Below, in pieces: positions 28,103-35,273 of a stretch of 64,000 nt of DNA. A model generated the notes under the pieces. It did no database searches and had not been told where the DNA came from. It worked only from the letters and a program-made list of their open reading frames with translations. Source of the stretch: Sphingomonas sp. S2-65 (GTDB lineage: Bacteria > Pseudomonadota > Alphaproteobacteria > Sphingomonadales > Sphingomonadaceae); NCBI RefSeq assembly GCF_021513175.1, contig NZ_CP090953.1:2042501-2106500 (forward strand), read 5' to 3'. Each line of letters starts with the position of its first letter. Position 1 is the first letter of the stretch. The position numbers and the translations under genes were made by a program.

Positions 28103-29374
28103 ATGGCCCGTATCGTGATGAAGTTCGGCGGCACCTCCATGGCCGGGATCGAACGCATCCGCAGCGTCGCCGCGCGGGTGAAGCGCGAATGGGACGCGGG
28201 CAACGAAGTGGCGGTGGTGGTTTCGGCGATGGCCGGCGACACCGACCGGCTGGTCGGCTTTTGCCGCGAAGCATCGTCGCTGTACGACCCCAAGGAATAT
28301 GACGTGGTGGTCTCGGCCGGCGAGCAGATCACCAGCGGGCTGCTGGCGATCGCGTTGCAGGCGATCGGAGTGCCGGCGCGGTCGTGGCTCGGCTGGCAAT
28401 TGCCGATCCGCACCAGCGACGCCCATGCCTCGGCCCGGATCGAGGACATCGACACCGGCGCGCTGAGTGCCAGCCTGGCCAAGCGCGAAGTGGCGGTGAT
28501 CCCGGGCTTTCAGGGCGTCGCGCAGGACGAGCGGATCTCCACCCTGGGGCGTGGCGGATCGGATACCTCGGCAGTTGCGATGGCGGCGGCGATGAAGGCC
28601 GACCGGTGCGACATCTATACCGATGTCGACGGGGTCTATACCACCGATCCGCGGATCGTGCCGCGCGCGCGCAAGCTGAAGAAGGTCACCTACGAAGAAA
28701 TGCTCGAGCTCGCCAGCGTCGGGGCCAAGGTGCTCCAGACGCGCTCGGTGGGGCTCGCCATGAAGGAAAATGTCCGCGTTCAGGTGCTGTCGTCGTTCAC
28801 CGGCGAGGACGCGCCGATGGCCGACACATTGCCCGGCACCATGATCGTCGGCGAAGAGGAGATAGACGTGGAACGCCAGCTCATCACCGGCATCGCGCAC
28901 GACAAGAACGAAGCCAAGATCACGCTGACCGCAGTGCCCGACAAGCCCGGCGCGGTCGCGGCGATCTTCGGCCCGCTCGCCGACGCCAACATCAACGTCG
29001 ACATGATCATCCAGAACATCGCGCACCAGAGCTCGGGCTCGGCAAGCGCGACCGACGTGACCTTTACGGTGCCGTCGTCGGACCTGGCGCGATCGATCGA
29101 GACGCTGAACCAGGCCAAGGCGGCGATCGGCTTCCAGGATCTGACGCACGACACGCGCGTCGCCAAGATCTCGGTGGTGGGTGTCGGCATGCGCAGCCAT
29201 GCCGGCGTCGCGGCGACGATGTTCAAGACGCTGGGCGAGCGCGGGATCAACATCCTCGCGATCACCACGAGCGAGATCAAGGTGTCGGTGCTGATCGAAG
29301 AGGATTACACCGAGCTGGCGGTGCGGGTGCTGCACACCGCTTATGGCCTCGACGCCGAGCCGGACGCCGCCTGA
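28103..29374 (+). CDS. lysC: Aspartate kinase
   Basis: A 423-residue enzyme that phosphorylates aspartate, the first step to lysine, threonine and methionine. The N-terminal kinase domain has KFGGTSM and LGRGGSDTSA. The C-terminal half carries two ACT domains (AVPDKPGAVAAIFGPLADANINVDMI and a second starting KISVVGVGMRSHAGVA) for feedback control by end products. ATG 28103 is used because GGGGGA lies upstream and MARIVMKFGG is the canonical N-terminus. Confidence 0.96.
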   Translation: MARIVMKFGGTSMAGIERIRSVAARVKREWDAGNEVAVVVSAMAGDTDRLVGFCREASSLYDPKEYDVVVSAGEQITSGLLAIALQAIGVPARSWLGWQLPIRTSDAHASARIEDIDTGALSASLAKREVAVIPGFQGVAQDERISTLGRGGSDTSAVAMAAAMKADRCDIYTDVDGVYTTDPRIVPRARKLKKVTYEEMLELASVGAKVLQTRSVGLAMKENVRVQVLSSFTGEDAPMADTLPGTMIVGEEEIDVERQLITGIAHDKNEAKITLTAVPDKPGAVAAIFGPLADANINVDMIIQNIAHQSSGSASATDVTFTVPSSDLARSIETLNQAKAAIGFQDLTHDTRVAKISVVGVGMRSHAGVAATMFKTLGERGINILAITTSEIKVSVLIEEDYTELAVRVLHTAYGLDAEPDAA

Positions 29375-29461
29375 TCCCGTACGGGTCGCGCCTTAGTTCC
29401 GCCGCAGCGATACGGTTGATGCGCTGAACGCCATGTCGAGGTTCGGGGGCTAAGCAGGATC

Positions 29462-30253
29462 ATGGCTTCGGCCGCCTATCTCGCCTCCACGCGCATTCGC
29501 GAGACGCTGGGCCGGCGCGGCATGGCGATGCTGCTCGCGCTGCTCGTCGAAGCGCTGATCGCCTTGCTGCTGCTGTTCATGGCGCCGGACCTGCCGGGCG
29601 TGGAAGACGGCGCGCGTACTACCACTTTCGACGTGAGCACCGGCGACAGCGAGGAGGCCGCCGAGCAAAGCCGGGCCAAGGCCGCGCCCGAGCGGGCGTC
29701 GCGCAGCCAACCCAAGCCGCAGCCGGTGCGCCCGCCCGAGGTGCGGCCGACGGCGCCGCCGCTGCCGACGCCGCCGATCGTGCTGCCCGACGGCATCCTT
29801 CCGATGACACGGCAGGAATATCGCTCGGCCGACATCGCCAAGCTGCCCTCGCGCGCGCAGGCGCCCGGCGCCGAGGCGGGGTCGGACAGCGGCGAGGCCG
29901 GCAGCGGCGGCGGGCGGATGCCGGGCGACAGCGAGGTCGCGGGCAAGGCGCCCAATGGCGAGCCGCTCTACGCCGCGCAATGGTATCGCCGGCCGACGCG
30001 GGCGGAGCTGTCGACCTATATGTCGAGCCGGGCGCGAACCTCCGGCTGGGGGCTGATCGCGTGCCGGACGGCCGCGCGCTACCATGTCGAGGATTGCCAG
30101 GAGCTGGGCGAATCGCCGCGTGGTTCGGGGCTCGCCGGATCGGTGCGGCAGGCGGCGTTCCAGTTCCTGGTGCGTCCCCCGCGCGTGGGCGGCAAGGAGA
30201 TGGTCGGCGCCTGGGTGTCGATCCGCATCGATTACGAGATCACCCACGAATGA
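29462..30253 (+). CDS. Proline-rich single-pass membrane protein (TonB-like layout)
   Basis: A 263-residue protein with one N-terminal helix (residues ~22-41), a Pro/Ala/Glu-rich periplasmic spacer (~60-105) and a C-terminal folded part with two Cys (IACRTAARYHVEDCQELG) that could form a disulfide. The layout recalls TonB or TolA, but I see no convincing TonB C-terminal signature, so the function stays open. It sits between lysC and the nitronate monooxygenase gene on the same strand. Confidence 0.65.
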   Translation: MASAAYLASTRIRETLGRRGMAMLLALLVEALIALLLLFMAPDLPGVEDGARTTTFDVSTGDSEEAAEQSRAKAAPERASRSQPKPQPVRPPEVRPTAPPLPTPPIVLPDGILPMTRQEYRSADIAKLPSRAQAPGAEAGSDSGEAGSGGGRMPGDSEVAGKAPNGEPLYAAQWYRRPTRAELSTYMSSRARTSGWGLIACRTAARYHVEDCQELGESPRGSGLAGSVRQAAFQFLVRPPRVGGKEMVGAWVSIRIDYEITHE

Positions 30254-30309
30254 CGTCACGCCGCGCGTTGTGCTTGCCCGCACGCGCTCCAGGCGGCTAG
30301 GCGTCGGCC

Positions 30310-31341
30310 ATGACCATTGGCAACACTGTCGGCGCCGAGCGCCTGAGCCGCCGCATGGCGCGCGGATGCGAATTCCTGGGATCGGAGGTCGCCATATTGG
30401 GCGGCGCGATGTCCTGGGTGTCCGAGCGCAATCTGGTGGCGGCGATCTCCAACGCCGGCGGGTTTGGCGTGATCGCGTGCGGGGCGATGACGCCTGCGCT
30501 GCTCGACGCCGAGATCGCCGGGACCAAGGCGCTGACCGACAAGCCGTTCGGCGTGAACCTGATCACCATGCACCCCCAGCTGTTCGACCTGATCGCCGTG
30601 TGCGCGAATCATGGCGTGACGCATATCGTGCTGGCGGGCGGACTGCCGCCGACGGGGTCGCTCGACGCGATCAAGGGGAACGGGGCCAAGCTGATCTGCT
30701 TCGCGCCGGCGCTGTCCCTGGCCAAGAAGCTGATCCGATCGGGCGTCGATGCGCTGGTGGTGGAAGGCATGGAGGCCGGCGGCCATATCGGCCCGGTGTC
30801 GACCAGCGTGCTGGCACAGGAGATCCTGCCCGAAGTCGCCCATGATGTGCCGGTGTTCGTCGCCGGCGGGATCGGCCGCGGCGAGGCGATTGCGGGCTAT
30901 CTCGACATGGGTGCGGCGGGGGTGCAGCTGGGCACCCGCTTCGTCTGCGCGACCGAGAGCATCGCGCATGCCAATTTCAAGAAGGCATTCATCCGCGCCT
31001 CGGCACGCGACGCGATCGCCAGCGTGCAGATCGACCCGCGGCTCCCCGTGATCCCGGTCCGCGCGCTGAAGAACGCCGGGGGCGAGCTGTTCACCGCCAA
31101 GCAGCGCGAAGTCGCGCAGCTGCTGGACGAGGGCAGCGTGGCGATGGCCGAGGCGCAGCTGCAGATCGAGCATTATTGGGCGGGTGCGCTGCGCCGCGCG
31201 GTGATCGACGGCGATGTCGAGCATGGCAGCGTGATGGCCGGCCAGTCGGTGGGCATGGTCCGCAAGGAAGAGCCGGTCGCCGACATCATCGCCGCGCTGA
31301 TGGCCGAGGCCGTTCAGGCCCTGGAAAAGCGCGCCGCCTGA
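30310..31341 (+). CDS. Nitronate monooxygenase family flavoprotein
   Basis: A 343-residue TIM-barrel FMN enzyme of the NMO/enoyl-ACP-reductase-II-like family (also called 2-nitropropane dioxygenase). Signatures include ISNAGGFGVIACG, EGMEAGGHIGPVST, which contains the active-site His, and FVAGGIGRGEAIAGYL, MGAAGVQLGTRF. The reaction is oxidation of alkyl nitronates by O2; members of this family can also be acyl-ACP reductases, and the sequence alone does not decide. Cytoplasmic. Confidence 0.87.
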   Translation: MTIGNTVGAERLSRRMARGCEFLGSEVAILGGAMSWVSERNLVAAISNAGGFGVIACGAMTPALLDAEIAGTKALTDKPFGVNLITMHPQLFDLIAVCANHGVTHIVLAGGLPPTGSLDAIKGNGAKLICFAPALSLAKKLIRSGVDALVVEGMEAGGHIGPVSTSVLAQEILPEVAHDVPVFVAGGIGRGEAIAGYLDMGAAGVQLGTRFVCATESIAHANFKKAFIRASARDAIASVQIDPRLPVIPVRALKNAGGELFTAKQREVAQLLDEGSVAMAEAQLQIEHYWAGALRRAVIDGDVEHGSVMAGQSVGMVRKEEPVADIIAALMAEAVQALEKRAA

Positions 31342-31405
31342 AAAGAATGCCGGCTCGTCGAGGCGGGCTTGCGGCGGGGCGGCTGGTCCCGGGAAAGTGT
31401 GTCTG

Positions 31406-32086
31406 ATGTCGCGTACCGTTGCTCGCCTTTGCCTGCTCACCCTGCCGCTGATCGCCGCCGCCTGTGCCGAGCGGGTCAAGCCGCCGGTGGCGCCGCCCTA
31501 CATGGCGCTGCCGCCGATGCCCGGGCCCAAGCCGACGCCGCCGGCGAGTTCGGCGCCGAACCTGACGCTGCCGCCCAAGCTGGCCGACGGGACCTATGCC
31601 ACGCCCAATCGCAGCCTGAGCGGCGCGGGCACGGTGTGGCATTTCCGCGTGGCGCTGAACGTCGCGGCGCTGGGCTGCAACGACGCGGCGCACACCGTGG
31701 CGAACGGCTATAACGACCTGATCCGGACACGCAGCGCGCGGTTCGCTGAATCCTACACGGCGCTGACGGCGCAATATGGCTCGCTCAACACGCTCGATGT
31801 CGCGATGACCCGGCTGTACAATTATTTCGCCCAGCCGCCGGCGCAGCCGGGCTTCTGCGCGGCGGCACGCGAAGTCCTGGCCGAAGTGCCCGCTGTGCCG
31901 GACGCCGAGTTTCCCGCTTTCGCGGCCAAGGCGATGCAGCGGCTAGAGCAGCCGTTCCTCGACTTCTACGGCGCCTATGACAAATATCTGGCCGATCTGG
32001 CGCGCTGGACGGCGTCGATCCCCAAGGTGCAGGTCACGACCGGCTATGTGACGGTGGAGACGACCGACCTGCCGCCGCCGCAATAG
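31406..32086 (+). CDS. Predicted lipoprotein of unknown function
   Basis: A 226-residue protein with a lipoprotein signal: hydrophobic LCLLTLPLIAAAC, where the Cys at ~20 is the expected lipidation site. A Pro-rich linker (~30-60) and an all-helical domain follow, with two further Cys. ATG 31406 is preferred to the in-frame GTG 31397. I do not recognise a family. It is the last gene before composition shifts to a higher A+T content. Confidence 0.7.
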   Translation: MSRTVARLCLLTLPLIAAACAERVKPPVAPPYMALPPMPGPKPTPPASSAPNLTLPPKLADGTYATPNRSLSGAGTVWHFRVALNVAALGCNDAAHTVANGYNDLIRTRSARFAESYTALTAQYGSLNTLDVAMTRLYNYFAQPPAQPGFCAAAREVLAEVPAVPDAEFPAFAAKAMQRLEQPFLDFYGAYDKYLADLARWTASIPKVQVTTGYVTVETTDLPPPQ

Positions 32087-32461
32087 GCGGCCAACCCCCG
32101 ACAGCAGCGCGTCGAGCGGTCTGACCTCGACCTCGACCTCGCGGGAAGCGTGACTCGCTCGGAGCAGATCCGAGTCCATTATGGCAGCACTCCAAATTGG
32201 GGCGTTTTTCCAGCGCGCGTGGGTGGGAGGAGAGACGGAAGAGCATGTCCGGCAAATCCCTTAAAGTAGCCCTGCAAGTTACCCAGAAACCTGGATTCTA
32301 TTTTTACGCGATCAGAACGCGACTTATCGCATGCGCCATTATGGATAGATGGGAACTGTTCTAATAACCGCGCAGACTTGACTCCCCCTAGACTCAGGCA
32401 GACATTGCACCTCGGTAATACCCGACTGCATTGCCAGATGCTCTTGAAAGAGGAGATGAAA
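32087..32461. other. A+T-richer leader of the putative RiPP operon
   Basis: 375 bp without a certain gene, visibly richer in A and T than its surroundings, with runs such as GGGGCGTTTTTCC. It contains a possible 39-codon frame (32245-32364) and a TTGACT at 32378-32383 that could be a -35 box, though no good -10 follows at 17 bp. The compositional shift marks a boundary consistent with horizontal acquisition of the downstream operon; that is inference. Confidence 0.5.
32245..32364 (+). CDS. Possible 39-residue peptide ORF
   Basis: ATG 32245 is preceded by GGAGGAGAGACGGAAGAGC, which offers a reasonable ribosome site. The frame encodes 39 residues starting MSGKSLKVALQV and ending in an aromatic, Arg-rich tail (FYFYAIRTRL, DRWELF), then TAA. 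It lies 97 bp upstream of the 108-residue putative precursor. Codon use (AGA, GGA, CTT) is unlike the host's, so it may be non-coding; it could also be a leader peptide or second substrate. Confidence 0.25.
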   Translation: MSGKSLKVALQVTQKPGFYFYAIRTRLIACAIMDRWELF

Positions 32462-32788
32462 ATGCCCGACTCGAAACTGAACGTACATCTTTCGAAGAAA
32501 GTCGACGACTTGAAGAGCGTTCGAATTACGGGCGCGGCGAAGTCCATCGATCAGATGACTGTCGCGGAACTCGTCTCGATGCGAGCCGGCGGCGGCAGTG
32601 AAGTATCCGACAGCTACAGTGTCAATGCATTTACCGACAATGTTTCCGTATCGACATCGTCGCTCGTCGAGCAAGTCGGCCAGATCGCCAAGGAACGCGC
32701 GATGCGCGCCGAAGTCGAGGAAGTTCAGCTGCGCGACATTCGCGGCAAGCTCGGCAAGATCGGGACCGTGACGCGACCCGGCGGCTGA
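32462..32788 (+). CDS. Putative RiPP precursor peptide (Cys-free, GGG junction)
   Basis: A 108-residue protein. ATG 32462 is chosen because AGAGGAG ends 6 nt upstream; the ATG at 32456 abuts it. Residues 1-42 look like a leader: Lys/Asp-rich, then MTVAELVSMRAGGG, which resembles double-glycine leader ends (ELxxMxxGG). Residues 46-67 are Ser/Thr/Asn/Val-rich with alternating small and hydrophobic residues (SVNAFTDNVSVSTSS). The C-terminal part is charged and helical and ends RPGG. No Cys is present, so thioether products are excluded. The neighbours are four radical SAM enzymes and a protease. I recognise no named precursor family; precursor status rests on size, leader pattern and context. 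Confidence 0.65.
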   Translation: MPDSKLNVHLSKKVDDLKSVRITGAAKSIDQMTVAELVSMRAGGGSEVSDSYSVNAFTDNVSVSTSSLVEQVGQIAKERAMRAEVEEVQLRDIRGKLGKIGTVTRPGG

Positions 32789-32902
32789 ACATCCGCCGAC
32801 GCGATCCAGCCAGAAGGTCTTCGTTGCACCACAGGCGATAGCAGCCGGGCGTGGACCAAGGTTCACGGCGTGTCGCCGCGCGTGACTTTGCTGGGTGGGT
32901 GA

Positions 32903-32940
32903 GCGGTCATCCGATCGACGGGAGCCGATCGGATGACCGC
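32903..32940 (+). promoter_or_regulatory. Perfect 15-bp hairpin over the first radical SAM start
   Basis: GCGGTCATCCGATCG (32903-32917) and CGATCGGATGACCGC (32926-32940) are exact complements around the 8-nt loop ACGGGAGC. The loop holds a Shine-Dalgarno-like GGGAG and the 3' arm contains the ATG at 32933. No T-run follows. It could stabilise the 3' end of precursor mRNA, attenuate transcription, or hide the start codon. Confidence 0.8.
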
Positions 32941-34099
32941 CCTCTTGGTCCCCGTATTCGAGGCGGGTGTTGCCCCGGCAGAGGGGCTCCAGCAGAGGGA
33001 GGGCGTGCCCGTGTTGGCAACGTCGATCAGGATGGCGGCGCCGGACCTGGTTTCACTCCAGCGCGCCGGGGAACATCATCTCGGGCTGAGCCTGACCAAG
33101 GCCTGCCCGTTGTCGTGCGGACACTGCTCCGCGGCGACCGTTCCGGCCGCGATGCATCCCTTTGTCTCGATCCCGTCGGCCGACATCGCACGCTATTGCG
33201 CGGAGATGCCCGAGCTGGCGCGACGGGGGCTGACCAGCATCAGCCTGACCGGAGGCGAGCCGGTGCTGGCGCTCCAGCATGTCGCGGCGCTTTCGCGCGC
33301 TGCGCGGGACGCAGGTATCCGCACCACGTTGGTCACCGGACTATATTGGGCAGCCGGCGCCGCGCTGCGCCGCAAGGTGATCGAGGCACTGCCCTGCATC
33401 GACAGCTGGAACATCAGCTGGGACCGTTTCCATGCCGCGGAGGTCAAGCTGGCCAATGTGGCCATCGCCGTGCGCGAGATTACCGCGACCGGTGCCGCCT
33501 TGACCGTGCGGGTCGCGATCGACGACCCCGCGACCCCTGAGGACGAGGCGATGTACGACGCGCTGGTGGAGGCGCTGCCGGCGGTCGAGATCGTCGTCCA
33601 GTCGGTGCGTCCGGTCGGACGGGCCGCCGACCGCGAGGCGCCGGCATCGGGCGACCGCGCCGCGCCCGCCTGGCCCTGCCTGTCGACGGGGCCGCTGGTG
33701 ATGTCCGACGGCAGCGCCCGCCCCTGCTGCTCCTCGATGATGGACGAGCCGCACCACCCGTTCGACGCGTCGAGCGCGGCCCAGGGCCTGGTGGCGCTCC
33801 GCGAGGCGTGGCTCGACGATCCGTTGCTGCTGATGCTGCGCGCGGTGGGGTTCGCGCCGGTGCTGGAGATATTGAGCGACATCGCGCCCGATCACCCACT
33901 CACCCAGGGCACCACAGCGCATCCCTGCGACGTGTGCTCGACTCTGTTCGGGGACCGGGCGCTCGCGGGCAAGATCAAGGCCGCGGTGGCGGCCGAGCCG
34001 GTCGCCGGACTCGCCCGCGCGGCGGCGCGCGACATCTTCGCTTCGGCCACCACCGCGGGATTGGCCGTGATCAGGGAACAGGAACAAGCCGATGCATGA
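32933..34099 (+). CDS. Radical SAM protein, paralogue 1 of RiPP-like operon
   Basis: A 388-residue radical SAM enzyme. The SAM/4Fe-4S motif is CPLSCGHC (Cys58, 62, 65), and the SAM-binding GGEP is at 107-110. A C-terminal set Cys249-x15-Cys265-Cys266 ... Cys332-x2-Cys335 probably binds an auxiliary cluster (SPASM/twitch-like). The segment SWNISWDRFH is shared in pattern with the two paralogues downstream. ATG 32933 lies inside a hairpin; GTG 33011, with GGAGGG 7 nt upstream, is an attractive alternative start and would place the SAM motif at about residue 32, as in paralogue 3. It overlaps the next gene by 8 nt. It presumably modifies the 108-residue peptide. Confidence 0.88.
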   Translation: MTALLVPVFEAGVAPAEGLQQREGVPVLATSIRMAAPDLVSLQRAGEHHLGLSLTKACPLSCGHCSAATVPAAMHPFVSIPSADIARYCAEMPELARRGLTSISLTGGEPVLALQHVAALSRAARDAGIRTTLVTGLYWAAGAALRRKVIEALPCIDSWNISWDRFHAAEVKLANVAIAVREITATGAALTVRVAIDDPATPEDEAMYDALVEALPAVEIVVQSVRPVGRAADREAPASGDRAAPAWPCLSTGPLVMSDGSARPCCSSMMDEPHHPFDASSAAQGLVALREAWLDDPLLLMLRAVGFAPVLEILSDIAPDHPLTQGTTAHPCDVCSTLFGDRALAGKIKAAVAAEPVAGLARAAARDIFASATTAGLAVIREQEQADA

Positions 34100-35273
34100 C
34101 GATGTGGCGATGCTGCTCGCCGAAGCCCCCGATCCCGCGACGGACATGACGCTGGAGGAACTCGCCGATTTCCAGGCGATCGCCGGGCATCATGTCACTT
34201 TCAGCATGACGCTGGCCTGCCCGCTACGCTGCGAGCATTGCATCGTCAGCGCGTCGCCCGACCTGGGGCACACGACCATGCCGGTGGAAATCGCCGAGCG
34301 CTATGCCGCGCAGATGCCCGAGCTTGCCGCGCGCGGGATCCGCAGCCTGAGCTTCACCGGAGGCGAGCCCTTTCTGGCACGACGCCAGGTCAAGCTGCTG
34401 ACCGATGCCGCGGCCGCGGTGGGGATCGGTTGCGGCGTGGTGACCGCGGGCCATTGGGGCAAGAACCGCCGTCTTGCCGACGAACTGGTGGCGTCTTTCC
34501 CCGGGATCACGAGCTGGGACGTGTCGATCGACGCCTATCATCTCGACTGGGTGACGATGGAGACAGTGATCAACGCGGTGGAGGCCGCGCGCGACGCGGG
34601 AAACCGCGTGACGATCCGCTTCAGCTACCAGGACCCGCCAAGCGATCTCGACCTGGAGATACTGGCGCGGATCCGGGCGGTGAAGGGCGTGCAGGTCGCG
34701 TCGCAGCGCATCCGCACCGAAGGCCGGGCAACCGACATGGCGCTGGAGGTCAGCACCAAATACAGCCCGTGGGTGAAGCCGTGCCTGACGCAGGGAATGG
34801 TGGTGCGCTATGACGGCAGCGTCGCGCCATGCTGCCTGAACCTTGTCGAGACGCGCAAGCACGCGTTCCAGTTCGGCGACGCGCGCACCCGTCCGCTCGC
34901 GCAGGTGCATGACGACTTCATGTCGCACCCGCTGCTCCAGCTGATCCGCACCGTGGGATTTTCCGAGATCTGGCAGTGGCTGCAGGAGGATGGCCTTGCC
35001 GAGGAGCTTTCGGGCCCCCTGCCCGACGATGCGTGCGACCTTTGCAGCTATCTGATGCGCAACCCCGCAGTCGTCACCTATCTCCAGGAGCGCTCGGCGG
35101 TGCCGGAGATCGAGGCGCGGATCGGGATGCTGGTCAGCCGGCTGTTCGGCGAAGACCGGATGGCGATCCGGCTGGTGGAACGCTGGCGCGCGGACCCGGC
35201 GACCCGCCCTTCGGGCCTGGAGGGCTATGAAGATTATGTCGACCAGATCGCCGGACGGGAGCGCGCGGCATGA
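34092..35273 (+). CDS. Radical SAM protein, paralogue 2 of RiPP-like operon
   Basis: A 393-residue radical SAM enzyme with CPLRCEHC (Cys43, 47, 50) and GGEP at 90-93. It has the same C-terminal signature as its neighbours: Cys231-x15-Cys247-Cys248 ... Cys315-x2-Cys318. SWDVSIDAYH matches the paralogues' conserved motif. It is coupled at both ends (8-nt overlap upstream, ATGA downstream), so it is expressed with the other enzymes. The reaction is unknown: C-C, C-O or C-N crosslinking or epimerisation are the usual outcomes for SPASM-like enzymes, and the peptide has no Cys for thioether formation. Confidence 0.88.
   Translation: MHDDVAMLLAEAPDPATDMTLEELADFQAIAGHHVTFSMTLACPLRCEHCIVSASPDLGHTTMPVEIAERYAAQMPELAARGIRSLSFTGGEPFLARRQVKLLTDAAAAVGIGCGVVTAGHWGKNRRLADELVASFPGITSWDVSIDAYHLDWVTMETVINAVEAARDAGNRVTIRFSYQDPPSDLDLEILARIRAVKGVQVASQRIRTEGRATDMALEVSTKYSPWVKPCLTQGMVVRYDGSVAPCCLNLVETRKHAFQFGDARTRPLAQVHDDFMSHPLLQLIRTVGFSEIWQWLQEDGLAEELSGPLPDDACDLCSYLMRNPAVVTYLQERSAVPEIEARIGMLVSRLFGEDRMAIRLVERWRADPATRPSGLEGYEDYVDQIAGRERAA

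Noticed and set aside
29462..30253. Calling the proline-rich membrane protein TonB
   Set aside because: The single helix and Pro-rich spacer fit, but the C-terminal domain lacks a recognisable TonB signature and no ExbB/ExbD genes are nearby.
32462..32788. Assignment of the 108-residue peptide to a sactipeptide or Nif11/NHLP-type precursor
   Set aside because: There is no Cys for thioether bonds, and the long NHLP or Nif11 leader domain is not present.
32903..32940. Hairpin as a standard rho-independent terminator
   Set aside because: No T-run follows the stem; the downstream bases are CCTCTTGG and the genes continue in the same direction.
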